Positions 11,074 through 20,810 of a stretch of 64,000 nt of DNA are shown piece after piece. The position numbers and the translations under genes are program-made. The stretch comes from Nemopilema nomurai. Its lineage: Eukaryota > Cnidaria > Scyphozoa > Rhizostomeae > Rhizostomatidae. Every line of letters begins with the position of its first letter. The stretch's first letter is position 1. The notes below the pieces were generated by a model. That model made no database searches. It was not told the DNA's origin and worked only from the letters and a program-made list of their open reading frames with translations. The stretch is taken from assembly GCA_003864495.1 (NCBI GenBank), contig ML133366.1:1340871-1404870 (forward strand), written 5' to 3'.

Positions 11074-11525
11074 ATGAACTCTCGAAAAACGACCGCTTTA
11101 CAAAGTTCTATTAAAGCCATGGAGTTCAGGATAGAAGAAGAGTTACCAATTGTCCTACTCAAGGAATATGTACTTTCTTCCCATATAAAAGACTATCATG
11201 CTTATATGGACCTATGGCTACCAAAGAAAGGCGAATTTTTGGATACCCGAAGAGGGCCAGAAAATGAATTTGACAAATATGCGATTGCTGTTATGCAGAA
11301 CAATGTCGAGGTTGGACATTTGACAAAAAGAAGGACGGTTGATTCGCTAAAACAGTCTCTTTTTTATCCAAGCGAGTAAAGACAATACATGCAAAGTGGA
11401 AGTAATTGGCAAAAGAGTCAATCTTGGTGATAAAGAAGGACTCCAAATACCATGTAAATTACATTTTACTGGGAATTTTCAATTTATTGATAAGTTAAAA
11501 AGAATTTTCTCACCATTAATGTAAA
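11074..11525 (+). pseudogene. HIRAN-like domain protein fragment
   Basis: A 101-codon frame (11074-11379) contains SSHIKDYHAYMDLWLPKKGE, then ENEFDKYAIAVMQ and VEVGHLTK. This is the layout of a HIRAN-like DNA-end-binding fold, in which a 'D.YAIAV' strand is followed by a 'GHL/VP' strand. It stops at 11379, but the sequence clearly continues one frame over, with KVEVIGKRVNLGD and LQIPCKLHFTGNFQFIDKL, to a stop at 11525. A single frameshift near 11375 therefore breaks a roughly 150-residue protein. Such stand-alone HIRAN-like proteins are recurrent in cnidarian genomes (recall); function unknown. Confidence 0.55.
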
Positions 11526-11560
11526 AAAACTGTCTTCATTTTCATTAAAAGTCCTCTTGA

Positions 11561-11650
11561 GTTCGAATTAACGGGTAGTTTTTTTACCTGGGGACCGAAA
11601 AAACTGTTCGAATTAACGAAAAGTTCGAATTAATTGAGTTCGAATTAAGC
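11561..11650 (+). repeat. Cluster of four GTTCGAATTAA motifs
   Basis: The 11-mer GTTCGAATTAA, with or without a base change at the end, starts at 11561, 11606, 11623 and 11638, and the last copy runs into GCGGC. The pattern looks like the subterminal repeats and end of a Tc1/pogo-type element, perhaps the one whose transposase remnant lies at 10195-10920. No matching inverted end was found on the other side. Confidence 0.45.
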
Positions 11651-11654
11651 GGCA

Positions 11655-13630
11655 CAAAATATGAGACTTTATTACACCAAACTCAAGGGACGGAGAAATT
11701 TGTTCGATTTAAAGCAAATTTCTTGCCATTTCTTTGTTTGTTTTACTTTTGTTAGTTTTTTGTTTGTCTGTTCGTTTATTTTTTGTTATCAATATTTACA
11801 GAATATTTTCCCGATTTTTTCCAGTTTCATTTCGACAATTAAGTGCATTGTTTCTTTCTAGCGAAAACAGTTGGCTCAAACACTGAGTCCCATATCTTAA
11901 AGGGAATTTCATTATAGAAGGGTCAAAATCGAGCAAAAATGTAAAAAAAGTCTTGCACATACGGTCAGCTTCTGAAGATTGTGAAGTGCAAGGAAAACAT
12001 CAAATTTGCCATTAATGACGAATCAGCAGTTACAGATTAAGGTGCTTTAAGTACCTACTTGCCTCCTTCCATGATGAAGCTTGTCCATGAAAACATTGCA
12101 ACGTAAGCAATCAATGGTGGAGCAAAGATTGATGAAAGTGAAAGTGATGCACTGGTAACATGAAGAGATAAAGAATATGAGGAATTGGTGGCAAGATTCT
12201 CGTTGTGCTTTACGCCAGACGTGTTGAACATGGTAATAAATGGAAATTACGGTATACTGGTTGCGACATTTAGAACTTCCCAAAACAAATTCTAGCTCTT
12301 CCATTCCAAAGGGAATTTGCACGCTTTAATCAACAAAAAGCATGGCTGAATCAGCGAGTATACCTGGGTACTGGCTATAAAATAACAAGTATAGCACTAC
12401 CAAGTTTTAAAAGACCAAGCAGTTATGAAAAAGGTAAATATCGTCAAGAAGGCAAATGGAGAACTTATGACTTGCTACATCCCGGAAAAAGGTGCAACCT
12501 CAAAGGTTCCAATAGACAAAAGTTTCAGGAATAGCATCAAAGATCGATTGACAGAATTTAATATGAACTGAAGGGAGTGAATTTCAGAAGTCAACCTGGA
12601 TTTGTTACTATAAGGTATCGTTCAATGGAAATATGACATAAAATATTGGAGTGTTCTAGAGAGTGAAATTTTTCACATATTTTTCTGCAAATTTTTTTAA
12701 CTTAGTTTCTAACCTACTTTCGTATATCAAGATCAGTTCTGTTTTTCTGTAAATGTTTATCTCTGCGTGTAGAGAGGGAATAGTTTCATTTTATGATAAA
12801 TTTTGTAACAACAGTATCACTGTGCCCTTCTCCTTATTGTATTATAGGTCATCGTATGTAGCAAAGGCCATACAATATGAACTGATGGCAAATGGTTTCT
12901 CCAATAAATGATACTGACCTCTCCTCAACTCTCGACACTAATTTGAGGCCTTGTAAAGAAAGGTAATCAAACGTTGCAACAGTTACTTGTAATGTTTTAA
13001 GAGATAAAACCAAAATAATTCTACAAACAGTATAACGGTACACGAAAATAGCGTGATTCACCAATCAACGCGAAACACCAATCAACGTGTCAGCAAAAAT
13101 TATTATTACTGAAACCCATTCAAATAAAGTACAGGGTAAAAACAGAAGAACTTCAGCAGTATGGACTTGGTATTCTAATAAAGATATCAGTTAGGTTGAG
13201 TAATCCTCAAAATTTGTCAATTTTAGTGCCTAAAGTGGTCGAGTATCCCCCAACAGGAGAGAATGTTGATTACTCGAAAGTATTTTCAAAAACTAAGGAA
13301 TGAAGAAAAGGATGATGATGACATAGTTGTGGGATTTGTAGAAGATAAAAGAATTATATCCGAAATTTCTGTAGTTTGAGCAAAATTTATAAGAATATTT
13401 TGAATTAAAGTTGTAAATATATGCAAGTTTTGATATCCTCCCAACCTGTCTCCCGTTATCAATTCAAATCCTGAATCATATCCGAAATTTTGACAGTTTT
13501 GGAAAAATTTCTAAGAATAATCTAATATAGAGTCTATAGTCAGACTCTATATTAAATTCCAAGTTAGTATATTTTGTCCCAATTTGATACAGCTTTACAA
13601 ATGACATACTGAATTAACATGTACTGAGGT
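11655..13630. other. Stretch without supportable genes
   Basis: There are coding-like scraps only. Near 12170-12260 (+) one reads EEYEELVARFSLCFTPDVLN, and near 12430-12570 (+) is a short open piece with GELMTCYIPEKGATSKVP. Neither is a recognised family. The rest is AT-rich with no structure I can defend. The missing C-terminal exons of the THAP gene might have been expected here but are not visible. Confidence 0.4.
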
Positions 13631-13632
13631 AC

Positions 13633-16537
13633 CTTTTTTAGCCAATCACGTTTAATGGCCCCATGTTGGCACCTTGGGTATAAGTCACCATGGCCCTCGT
13701 GGATATTGATGATGTGATTCAAAAGGGACAACCGTTTCTCCTTGATCTCTTGAATGTTCCCCTCTGACGAAGCTGCGCACCAGTATACATGATTTTTTAT
13801 GCTCTGTACCCATTCCAAAACTGCCCTGTTACCTTTTTTCGTCCCAATCTTTTCAACCATTTTCCCAACAGCTACAAAAAATCAAAGAAATTAACCCTTT
13901 TGTTAACTAATACTTTTTGTAATATGGAAATCGTGAAACAAAATGTTATCATTTTCAAATTAGATTGGCAATAGTTTCCTGCTGATTATATGATTTAAAT
14001 AGCCATATATTGTTGCTAAATATATGTTCTAGGGAATATTAAGTTGACAATTGTTTGATTTGTAGCAGCAAATTAATTTTGCTGAGCAAGTTTTATATTT
14101 GTAAATGTTGTATAAAGATCTTGTAAGCAGCCAATATTTTTCTAGGTTCTAGAATGATTCTTGTTTTGATAAATTACTTACATAATAACATACATAATAA
14201 TATGAAAATGTACTGACATTTTGCAACATGAAAAACATCAAAATAGTGTTGTTTATCTTGTCTTTCAGTTCTCATGTACTTCCTTACTGGTCCATGCCTG
14301 TCCGTTACCAAGATGTTGTATGAAACATTGTCTTCTATCTTCTGCAAAGCTCTTTTCAAACCTTCTAACTCCATCCTATTTGCTCCACCAACTTCATTTG
14401 ACTAAAACGATAACAACTTTGTTCTGTTAACCAACTTTGTTATGTCCATTATTTACATTGTAACAGGGGTGTAGAGCCTGACCCTCCTTTTAAATTTGAA
14501 AGTAACCCTTTAATGTTTGTACCCCCTTGTTCCATTCATAGCACTACACCCTGGCACTTTCTATTATAATCAACTATATTGAATTTAAATTTTTTGTAGT
14601 GAAAAGAAAATCAGTAAAAGGCTGTTTGTAGGGTTACCTGGATCAGCTGTGTCCAAAATCATACTGGTTCCTAAGTCCATCAAGCTGTAAGAACCATACT
14701 TTGCCATATGCCCTGGTGAGTCCATTCGTGCATCACCACCTAAAACTACATTTCTGCCATGAAGAAACTGAAACATTTTTTTCTGTGATTCATGCCAGAC
14801 AGCAATGACAGATGGTATCAAATAAGCACGCTGGATGGCATAGTAAGTGCTGTTGGAAATTTTGGCCATAATCAGATGGTGTAAAAATGTCATCTTGAAG
14901 GTTGACATCCCGAAAAAAGACAAGCTGCTGCAATTGCAAAGTTTCCCCAAGGCATTCTTTTGTGGGTTGGCTGGGAAAACCAAATCTTGTTGTGTCCTTC
15001 GAGGCACTCAGTTTCAATGCACAACATTGATCCACATAATCTTTTGTATACTTTCACAATTGGTTCAAAGCAGACTAAACAGTATGTGAAGAGGGTCATC
15101 AAACATGACTCAAAGACGAGATATGTATTCTGGTTGCACTGTGATTTGCAGTTAACAGGGACCTCTTCGAGACCTTCATTGTCAGATTGATCAGATTGAT
15201 CAGAACTTGGCATCCAGTCACTGTCACCACTCTCGTAATTTGTGTCGAAAGGTACAGACAGGTTTTCCACTAAGACCTTTTGTTTAGGTTTTTCTTTAGC
15301 TGGCAAATTTACCTGCACTCCTATTTCAATGGTTGCCACTGATGTTTTGGTCTGAGTTCCTGAAATTATAACAAAAATCAGTGTGAAAACCTATACTGCC
15401 TAATGTCAATCTTTCATTTGGATTTGCACAAAAAAGTAGACTCAACATTTTAAAAAAACCCGCATCTCATACATCAACCAAGCTTTGCTCGAAGACATTA
15501 GTGGATATTTCATGATAAGCAATCTATACAGTCATTTAACAACATCAATTCAGCTTCTAGCAATTTTAAATTTAAAAAAATTACATTAATACCTCTTGTC
15601 CACAATTTTGGGTTTGTTTGTGTGCCCTTAAAATTCCATACCATTGGAGTCTGTGTCTCAGCATTTGATGCCATAAAAAGTTCATTGGCATGAGACGTCA
15701 GCTGGGTAGACTTATGCCTGGTTTCATCTTCTACTCCCAACGATAATTCACTTTCAGCTGAGTCAATTCCCGCATCAGACGTGAGCACTATGCTTGTTTG
15801 TTTGCCATGGTCATGGTTTGCCGTTGCTTCCTCTCTTTCGACTAATTCAGCTATCATCTGAAAATTATATCAAAAACTTAAAAAAAACAAAAATTTTCAA
15901 ACTTTTAAAAATAGCCAGCTCTTGATTTTATTAGTAAAAGTAATCTCTTTAGTCCTAATACTATCATGTAGAATTTAAAATAATTTTCACTTGTCTTACG
16001 AACCTCTAGTCTGCGACGCTTGGCAAAGCCCCCATACCGCTTCTTTGGGCTAAGTTTCTTCGGACTTGGAGACTCCGAAGAGAATGGCGACTGAAATCTT
16101 GATGTAATGGGCTTGATTACTGTCCTTCTTTTAAAACTCATTTTCCCCTTGACTTGCCCACTCCCTTTCGGAGATCCCTTATCAAAAATGGTTGGTACCG
16201 CATCGCGCTTCAAGGAAGGACGTTTGATTCCTTCGAGTCCTAGGGAAGCTATGAATTTTGGTCCCACTTCGAACTGGTCCTCCTCAAAATGATCCTGGCA
16301 CAATCTAGAATGTGTCTTTAATTCAAAATTCAGAAGACCCATCTTTGCGATCCAAACTTTTTGCAAGGAAGGATCGGAGGGAAATTTAAAAAGAGTTTTA
16401 CTTTTCTGTCTTGGCTGGCTAGGCCCATCAGAAACACCATTCGTGACAGTAGCGTTTTCAGCAGCAGCCGTCCGGCTTGCACTCGATTTTCTTTTCCTAC
16501 TGTCCTCAAAACAATTGCACGCACTACAGTCAACCAT
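13633..16537 (-). pseudogene. THAP-domain, Kolobok-like DDE transposase gene with introns (decayed, C-terminus missing)
   Basis: Five minus-strand exons can be joined at consensus splice sites: 16537-16000, 15857-15593, 15359-14638, about 14401-14174 and 13871-13633. Exon 1 is a THAP zinc finger: CSACNC near the start, FKFPSDPSLQKVW, the C-x2-H pair in RLCQDHFEEDQF and the closing AVPTIF. Exons 3-5 form an RNase-H-like transposase core. They carry LGGDARMDSPGH with a candidate first Asp, KYGSYSLMDL, VTDRHGPVRKYM with a candidate second Asp, FDVFHVAK, and NHVYWCAAS followed by NIHEGHGD. A one-base frameshift near 14895 separates GCQPSR from TFLHHLIM. The final catalytic region is absent. THAP plus this core fits Kolobok-type transposases (recall, not tested). 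Intron-bearing structure means it is not a retrocopy. Confidence 0.7.
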
Positions 16538-16645
16538 CTTTCTCTATCAGACACAGAACTTACCGAAGTTATAACTTTAAACGATCAAATTACACAAATC
16601 TGTGTACAGAAATCTGTTTGCGCACGTGAAACCACTGATCACATA

Positions 16646-16653
16646 TGACGTCA
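16646..16653. promoter_or_regulatory. CRE-type palindrome TGACGTCA upstream of the THAP gene
   Basis: A perfect TGACGTCA lies 109 bases upstream of the THAP gene's ATG, and a CACGTG box sits at 16623-16628. These are common promoter elements (CREB/ATF and bHLH sites). An 8-mer can occur by chance, so this is weak evidence for a promoter. Confidence 0.35.
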
Positions 16654-16821
16654 CAATGAACAATTGATTCTCGGAAACGAGAAAGATCCGAGAATTGTCC
16701 CGCAGAGTAACAGACATGAAAAACGCAACAACTCGACAACGGTTGTTTATTTTTAAATAATTTCTTTACGATCGCTTTTAACAGCCCTAACTGCATCTAA
16801 AACAGTTAAGACAAAAATATA

Positions 16822-17044
16822 TCAAATTTCTCCTTTAACTGGCATTGTATTATCCCAATCTTCATTTAGAGAAGTCTTGACATCTTTCCATTCTTTTTCT
16901 CGGTTTTTCAGCTCTTCAACATTAAGACTTTGCAATCTATTGTGAACTTCAATATTATATTTTTCCCTAATCTTCGTATTGCTCTTGGTACTTGGACTTT
17001 GGTTCACGTTTGAGTTTCACTCTAATTTTCATTACTACTGGGTT
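16822..17044 (-). pseudogene. RTE-type LINE ORF2 fragment, linker after endonuclease
   Basis: The minus strand shows HNPVVMKI and VKLKREPKS (end of an endonuclease domain) and then KYNIEVHNRLQSLNVEEL, a linker typical of RTE-like LINE polyproteins (recall). Frames are shifted, so it is dead. It is the downstream partner of the fragment at 20560-20810 in the same orientation. The LINE at 17063-20530 lies between the two halves. Confidence 0.55.
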
Positions 17045-17067
17045 GTGATAATAATAATAATAACATC

Positions 17068-17595
17068 ATGTCATGTATGTCTTTTTTCAAATTACGGATT
17101 ACGGTTAGCATCATGGCAGCCACAGCATATTTTGCTGTTGTAATATTTGTTCTATCCAGAATCAGAAAGTCCTTTGCAAGTGCAAACTCAGTCTGCTTCT
17201 CTTTCTACGGTGAAGAGGCAAAGGATGTGCAAAACTCAAGAATATGTGCTACTGTATGGGTCCACAAACAAGAAAAGGGAATTCATGTAGTTCATAACAC
17301 ACGCACGCATGTGGGACTACAATTGTTACTACTTCTTGCTGGGGATGTCGAGATGTGTCCAGGCCCATGCCAGAAATGCATCACATGTAAAAGGCCGATG
17401 AGAAAGAATCAGAGCTCTGATAAGTGCTTCGCGTGTGGCCAAAAGCTCCACCTAAAATGCCTCGTTGATCAAATTGAAAACGGATGCGAGAGGGTTTATT
17501 GCCGTTCGTGCTTGGCAGATAAACAAGTCAATCCAGATATTCAAATGACAGAAAATATTTACAACGATATCACAACGTTTTTACAATCAAGATGA
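17068..17595 (+). CDS. LINE leading ORF: hydrophobic segment, 2A-like motif, PHD-type zinc finger
   Basis: The 175-residue frame begins with a hydrophobic segment (about residues 12-27) resembling a signal peptide or membrane anchor. At residues 92-100 it has GDVEMCPGP after a Leu-rich stretch (LQLLLLLA). This matches the 2A ribosome-skipping consensus D-(V/I)-E-x-N-P-G-P except that Cys replaces Asn. Directly after it comes a PHD-type finger: CQKC, CKRP, CFACG, HLKC and CRSC, giving the C4-H-C3 pattern. 2A peptides at this place are known from CR1-like LINEs of sea urchins and other animals. The frame ends at a TGA (17593-17595), but the same frame continues into the endonuclease, so ORF1 and ORF2 were probably one polyprotein. 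Confidence 0.75.
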   Translation: MSCMSFFKLRITVSIMAATAYFAVVIFVLSRIRKSFASANSVCFSFYGEEAKDVQNSRICATVWVHKQEKGIHVVHNTRTHVGLQLLLLLAGDVEMCPGPCQKCITCKRPMRKNQSSDKCFACGQKLHLKCLVDQIENGCERVYCRSCLADKQVNPDIQMTENIYNDITTFLQSR

Positions 17596-20391
17596 CTAAA
17601 ATTATTCCACCAAAACATAAATGGCCTTGCAAAGAAAATCGAGGACTTAAAATTATTACTTCAAGAAACGAAACACAACATCGATTTTTTTGGCGTTATT
17701 GAGACCCACCTGCACAAGGATATCAGGGACGAAGAAAGCAAGATTGAAGGCTATGCATTTCTAAGAAACGATAGAAAAAATGGCTCAGGTGGCGGTGTTG
17801 GTTGTTTTATAAGAAATGATCTTGGCTGGCAAAGAAGAGAAGATCTAGAAAAGGACAGTTTAGAAGCTATTTGGGTCGAAATCTTTGTGAAAAATTCACG
17901 TCCGTTACTGGTATGTGTCATATACAGGCCCCCGGACACTTCAAAGTATCTTGATCGAAATTTTGAAAGTGAATTCAGTGATATGATAAACACCAGTATC
18001 TCTGAAAACAAAGAACTAATCCTCATGGGTGATTTGAATGCTGACTATCTGAACACTTCGAAAAACAAGGAAGTAAAGCGAATCATCAAGGGGCATGGGC
18101 TCAAACAAATAATAACAAAGCCCACAAGAGTCACCAAAGACACGAGCACACTCATAACGAACAGAATGTAAGAAAGCATATCACACGCCCTAATTCTCTC
18201 AGTGATCACGATCTGGTGGGAGCAGTTATAAAGAAAAATTGTCAAAAGTTTTTATCAAGGACAACATACAAAAGAAATTTTGCGAAGTATGATGAAAATA
18301 GTTTCAGAAGAGATCTCCAAAGTCAGCCCTGGGAAAACCTTGAAAAAGAACAAAATGTTGACAAAGCATGGACAATTTTCAAAGGGCTCTTGAAGTCAGT
18401 AATAGATAAGCATGCACCCCTAACAAAGAAAAAGGTAAAAGGGCGTGATTGTCCATGGCTAACAAATGAGATTAGATCCAAAATGAATGAGAGAGATTAC
18501 TGGTTGAAGAAATCAAGAAAGACAGGAAAAGAAAATGATTGGTCCACATATCATCGCTTACGAAATGCAACAACTCGAATCATCAGATACAGCAAGGCAA
18601 CTTACGCAAGATCTGTCTTTCAAGAAAACATTAACAGACCAAAGCAGTTTTGGGAGCAAATTAAAAAATGTTATCCAGCAAATCCTCAAAAGAACGAAGC
18701 AGCAAGGTATTTGAAATAAATGGAGAAATTACTTCTGAAAAGAAAACTATATCAAACGAATTCTGCATGTTTTTCGCGACGATAGAAAATTGCAAAATAC
18801 TTTACCAGCAATAGTGAATCAAAGTTTGGAATATCACAAACACTCAACATTGGATCATAGACAGAACCCAAAAAAGGTAACCTTTAATTTTAAAATGACA
18901 AACATCAAAGACATCAGAGACATTTTAACGAAACTAAAAAGAAAAAAGGCTGCTGGTTGTGATGATATACCAACAACGTTGATGTTGATGGGGCAAACGA
19001 GATAGCTGGTCCTCTCTCAAATTGATTAATCGATGTCTTGAAATGGCAATCTTCCCATGTGCTGAAAAATGCTCTAAAATTACACCAGTCTACAAGTCAG
19101 GTGAAAAGACGATCATGGATAACTATAGACCAATTTCTATACTCCCTGTTATTTCAAAAGTCTTTGAGCGGGTTGTGCAAATCAGCTCTATGACTACTTG
19201 AGGCTAATAATATGCTTTCGGAGAGCAGTTTGGTTTTCGAAAGCGATCATCTACTCAACATGCAGTTACATTTTTCTCAGATTCATCAGAACCAATATGG
19301 ACAGGGGCCTTATGACTGGAGCTGTATTTATTGACCTGCGAAAGGCTTTTGACACAGTGGACCATGAGAGACTCCTATCTAAACTTCTTAATTATGGTAT
19401 TAAAAACAAGGAGCTTTGCTGGTTCGAGAGCTATCTGTTTGGTAGAACGCAAATTGTATCATATGATGGAGCCTTGTCAGAAAGTCAAGCTATTACCTGT
19501 GGAGTACCGCAGGGATCCATATTGGGTCCATTGCTTTTCACCTTACTAATAAACGATATCGATGAAAATTTAAGCCAATGTGAAATGACCCTCTATGCTG
19601 ATGATTCTGTTTTGTACGTTGCTGGTAAAAATTGTGATATTATCGAAGAAAAGTTAAACAGTGATCTAAAACAGATTGCTTACTGGCTTCAGCAAAATAA
19701 TCTCGTTATTAATCTTAAAAAGACCAAGACCGAGTGCGTCCTTTATGGTACACACCAGAGAACTTCGAAATCAAAACCTATGGAAATCAAGATCAATAAC
19801 ACAAAGATCACAGAATCTAAAGAATACAGTATCTAGGAGTAAAGATGGACAAGAACCTGACATTTTCTGATCATTTCGAAAAAACAATAAAAAAAGCCAC
19901 ATCCAGAGTAAAGTTATTGTCGCGTATACGGCATAATATAAGTCCTTACACAGCAGAAACAATTTACAAGGTAACAATTTTACCAATTCTGCTTTACTGT
20001 AACAATGTGTTCCTTCACATGGCACCATCAAAAAAGATGGTGTATGAGAACATTCAGAGACGGGCACTGAAAGTAATAAATGGCAACAGGGACAGTGTAC
20101 AGCTGGAGAAAGTCAGTATACGAAACAAGATGTGTGCTCTGAAGTTTTCAAAAGTTTGAATAGCGTATCGCCACACGCCTTTCGAAACTATTTCACTAGA
20201 GTAAAACACAGAGCAGTGTACTCGTGCCAATGCAAAAAATATTGTTTTGCCCAAAGTACAATCAGAAGCAGGCAAGAAGGCCTTTTACTTTCAAGGAGCA
20301 AAGATTTTTAATAAACTAACAGACGAAATTAAGTGTGAAACTTCAATTCTAAGATTTAAGACTTTTTGTAAAAATTTTAACTTCGACTTTT
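17596..20391 (+). pseudogene. LINE endonuclease-reverse transcriptase part
   Basis: In frame with the preceding ORF, the endonuclease starts at LKLFHQNINGL and includes GVIETHLH, VCVIYRPPD and LMGDLNADYLN. After a frame change near 18165 it gives SLSDHDLVGA. The reverse transcriptase follows in pieces: NYRPISILPVISKVFER (about 19120-19170), AVFIDLRKAFDTVDHERL, GVPQGSILGPLLF, and the catalytic box YADDS at 19594-19608. A further frame change near 19835 leads into YLGVKMDKNLTFSDHFEK. The end (about 20391) shows KIFNKLTDEIK. At least five frame changes or stops are visible, so it is dead. Confidence 0.8.
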
Positions 20392-20506
20392 AAGATTTCA
20401 TTTTCATCATGTATTTAATTTTTATTTCGGTAATCCATGTATATTTTAGACAGGTCCTTTATGATAACAGCACGTTGTTGCTGACCAAAGTTAACCTGTA
20501 TAAATA

Positions 20507-20530
20507 TGATATTATTATTATTATTATTAT
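20507..20530 (+). repeat. (ATT)n tail of the LINE
   Basis: About eight ATT units directly follow the LINE's 3' untranslated sequence. Such ATT tails are the usual 3' end of CR1/L2-like LINEs. A (ATA)n run flanks the 5' end at about 17047-17062. Confidence 0.75.
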
Positions 20531-20559
20531 GGTGTTGATCCATGATTTAAAGTAACATG

Positions 20560-20810
20560 GTGCATGTCTTTTCATCAGTTCTTTGCCTTTACAGAATTCC
20601 ACAAATCTATTTTCTAACACCAATGCCGTATTTTCAAATTATGGGGTATTCTTTTATATTTCCAACATTTGCATTGAAATCGCTCATCAACATTGTTATT
20701 TCACTGGACTTCGTATTTTTGAGAGTGGCTTCAATTTCATCATCAAACACTTCTAATGTTGGGGCAAAGACTTGAATTACATTGATGTCAAAGGCTTTTG
20801 CTTGTATTTT
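20560..20810 (-). pseudogene. RTE-type LINE endonuclease fragment
   Basis: The minus strand reads INVIQVFAPTLEVFDDEIEA, then SSEITMLMSDFNANVGN. These are the Y-A-P-T and G-D-F-N-A-K-V-G blocks of an RTE-like apurinic endonuclease, with small changes (GDF is SDF here). Stops follow. It is the upstream partner of the fragment at 16822-17044. About 50 codons between them are missing or too decayed to read. Confidence 0.6.

Larger units (their letters stand above)
17063..20530 (+). mobile_element. CR1/L2-like LINE with 2A-like motif and PHD finger
   Basis: A non-LTR retrotransposon of about 3.5 kb on the + strand. It has a leading ORF with PHD finger (17068-17595), an endonuclease, a reverse transcriptase, and a 3' end in (ATT)n (20507-20530). 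It sits between two halves of an older RTE-type LINE. Stops and frameshifts show that it is no longer active. A CR1/L2-type assignment rests on the PHD finger, the RT motifs and the ATT tail. Confidence 0.8.
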
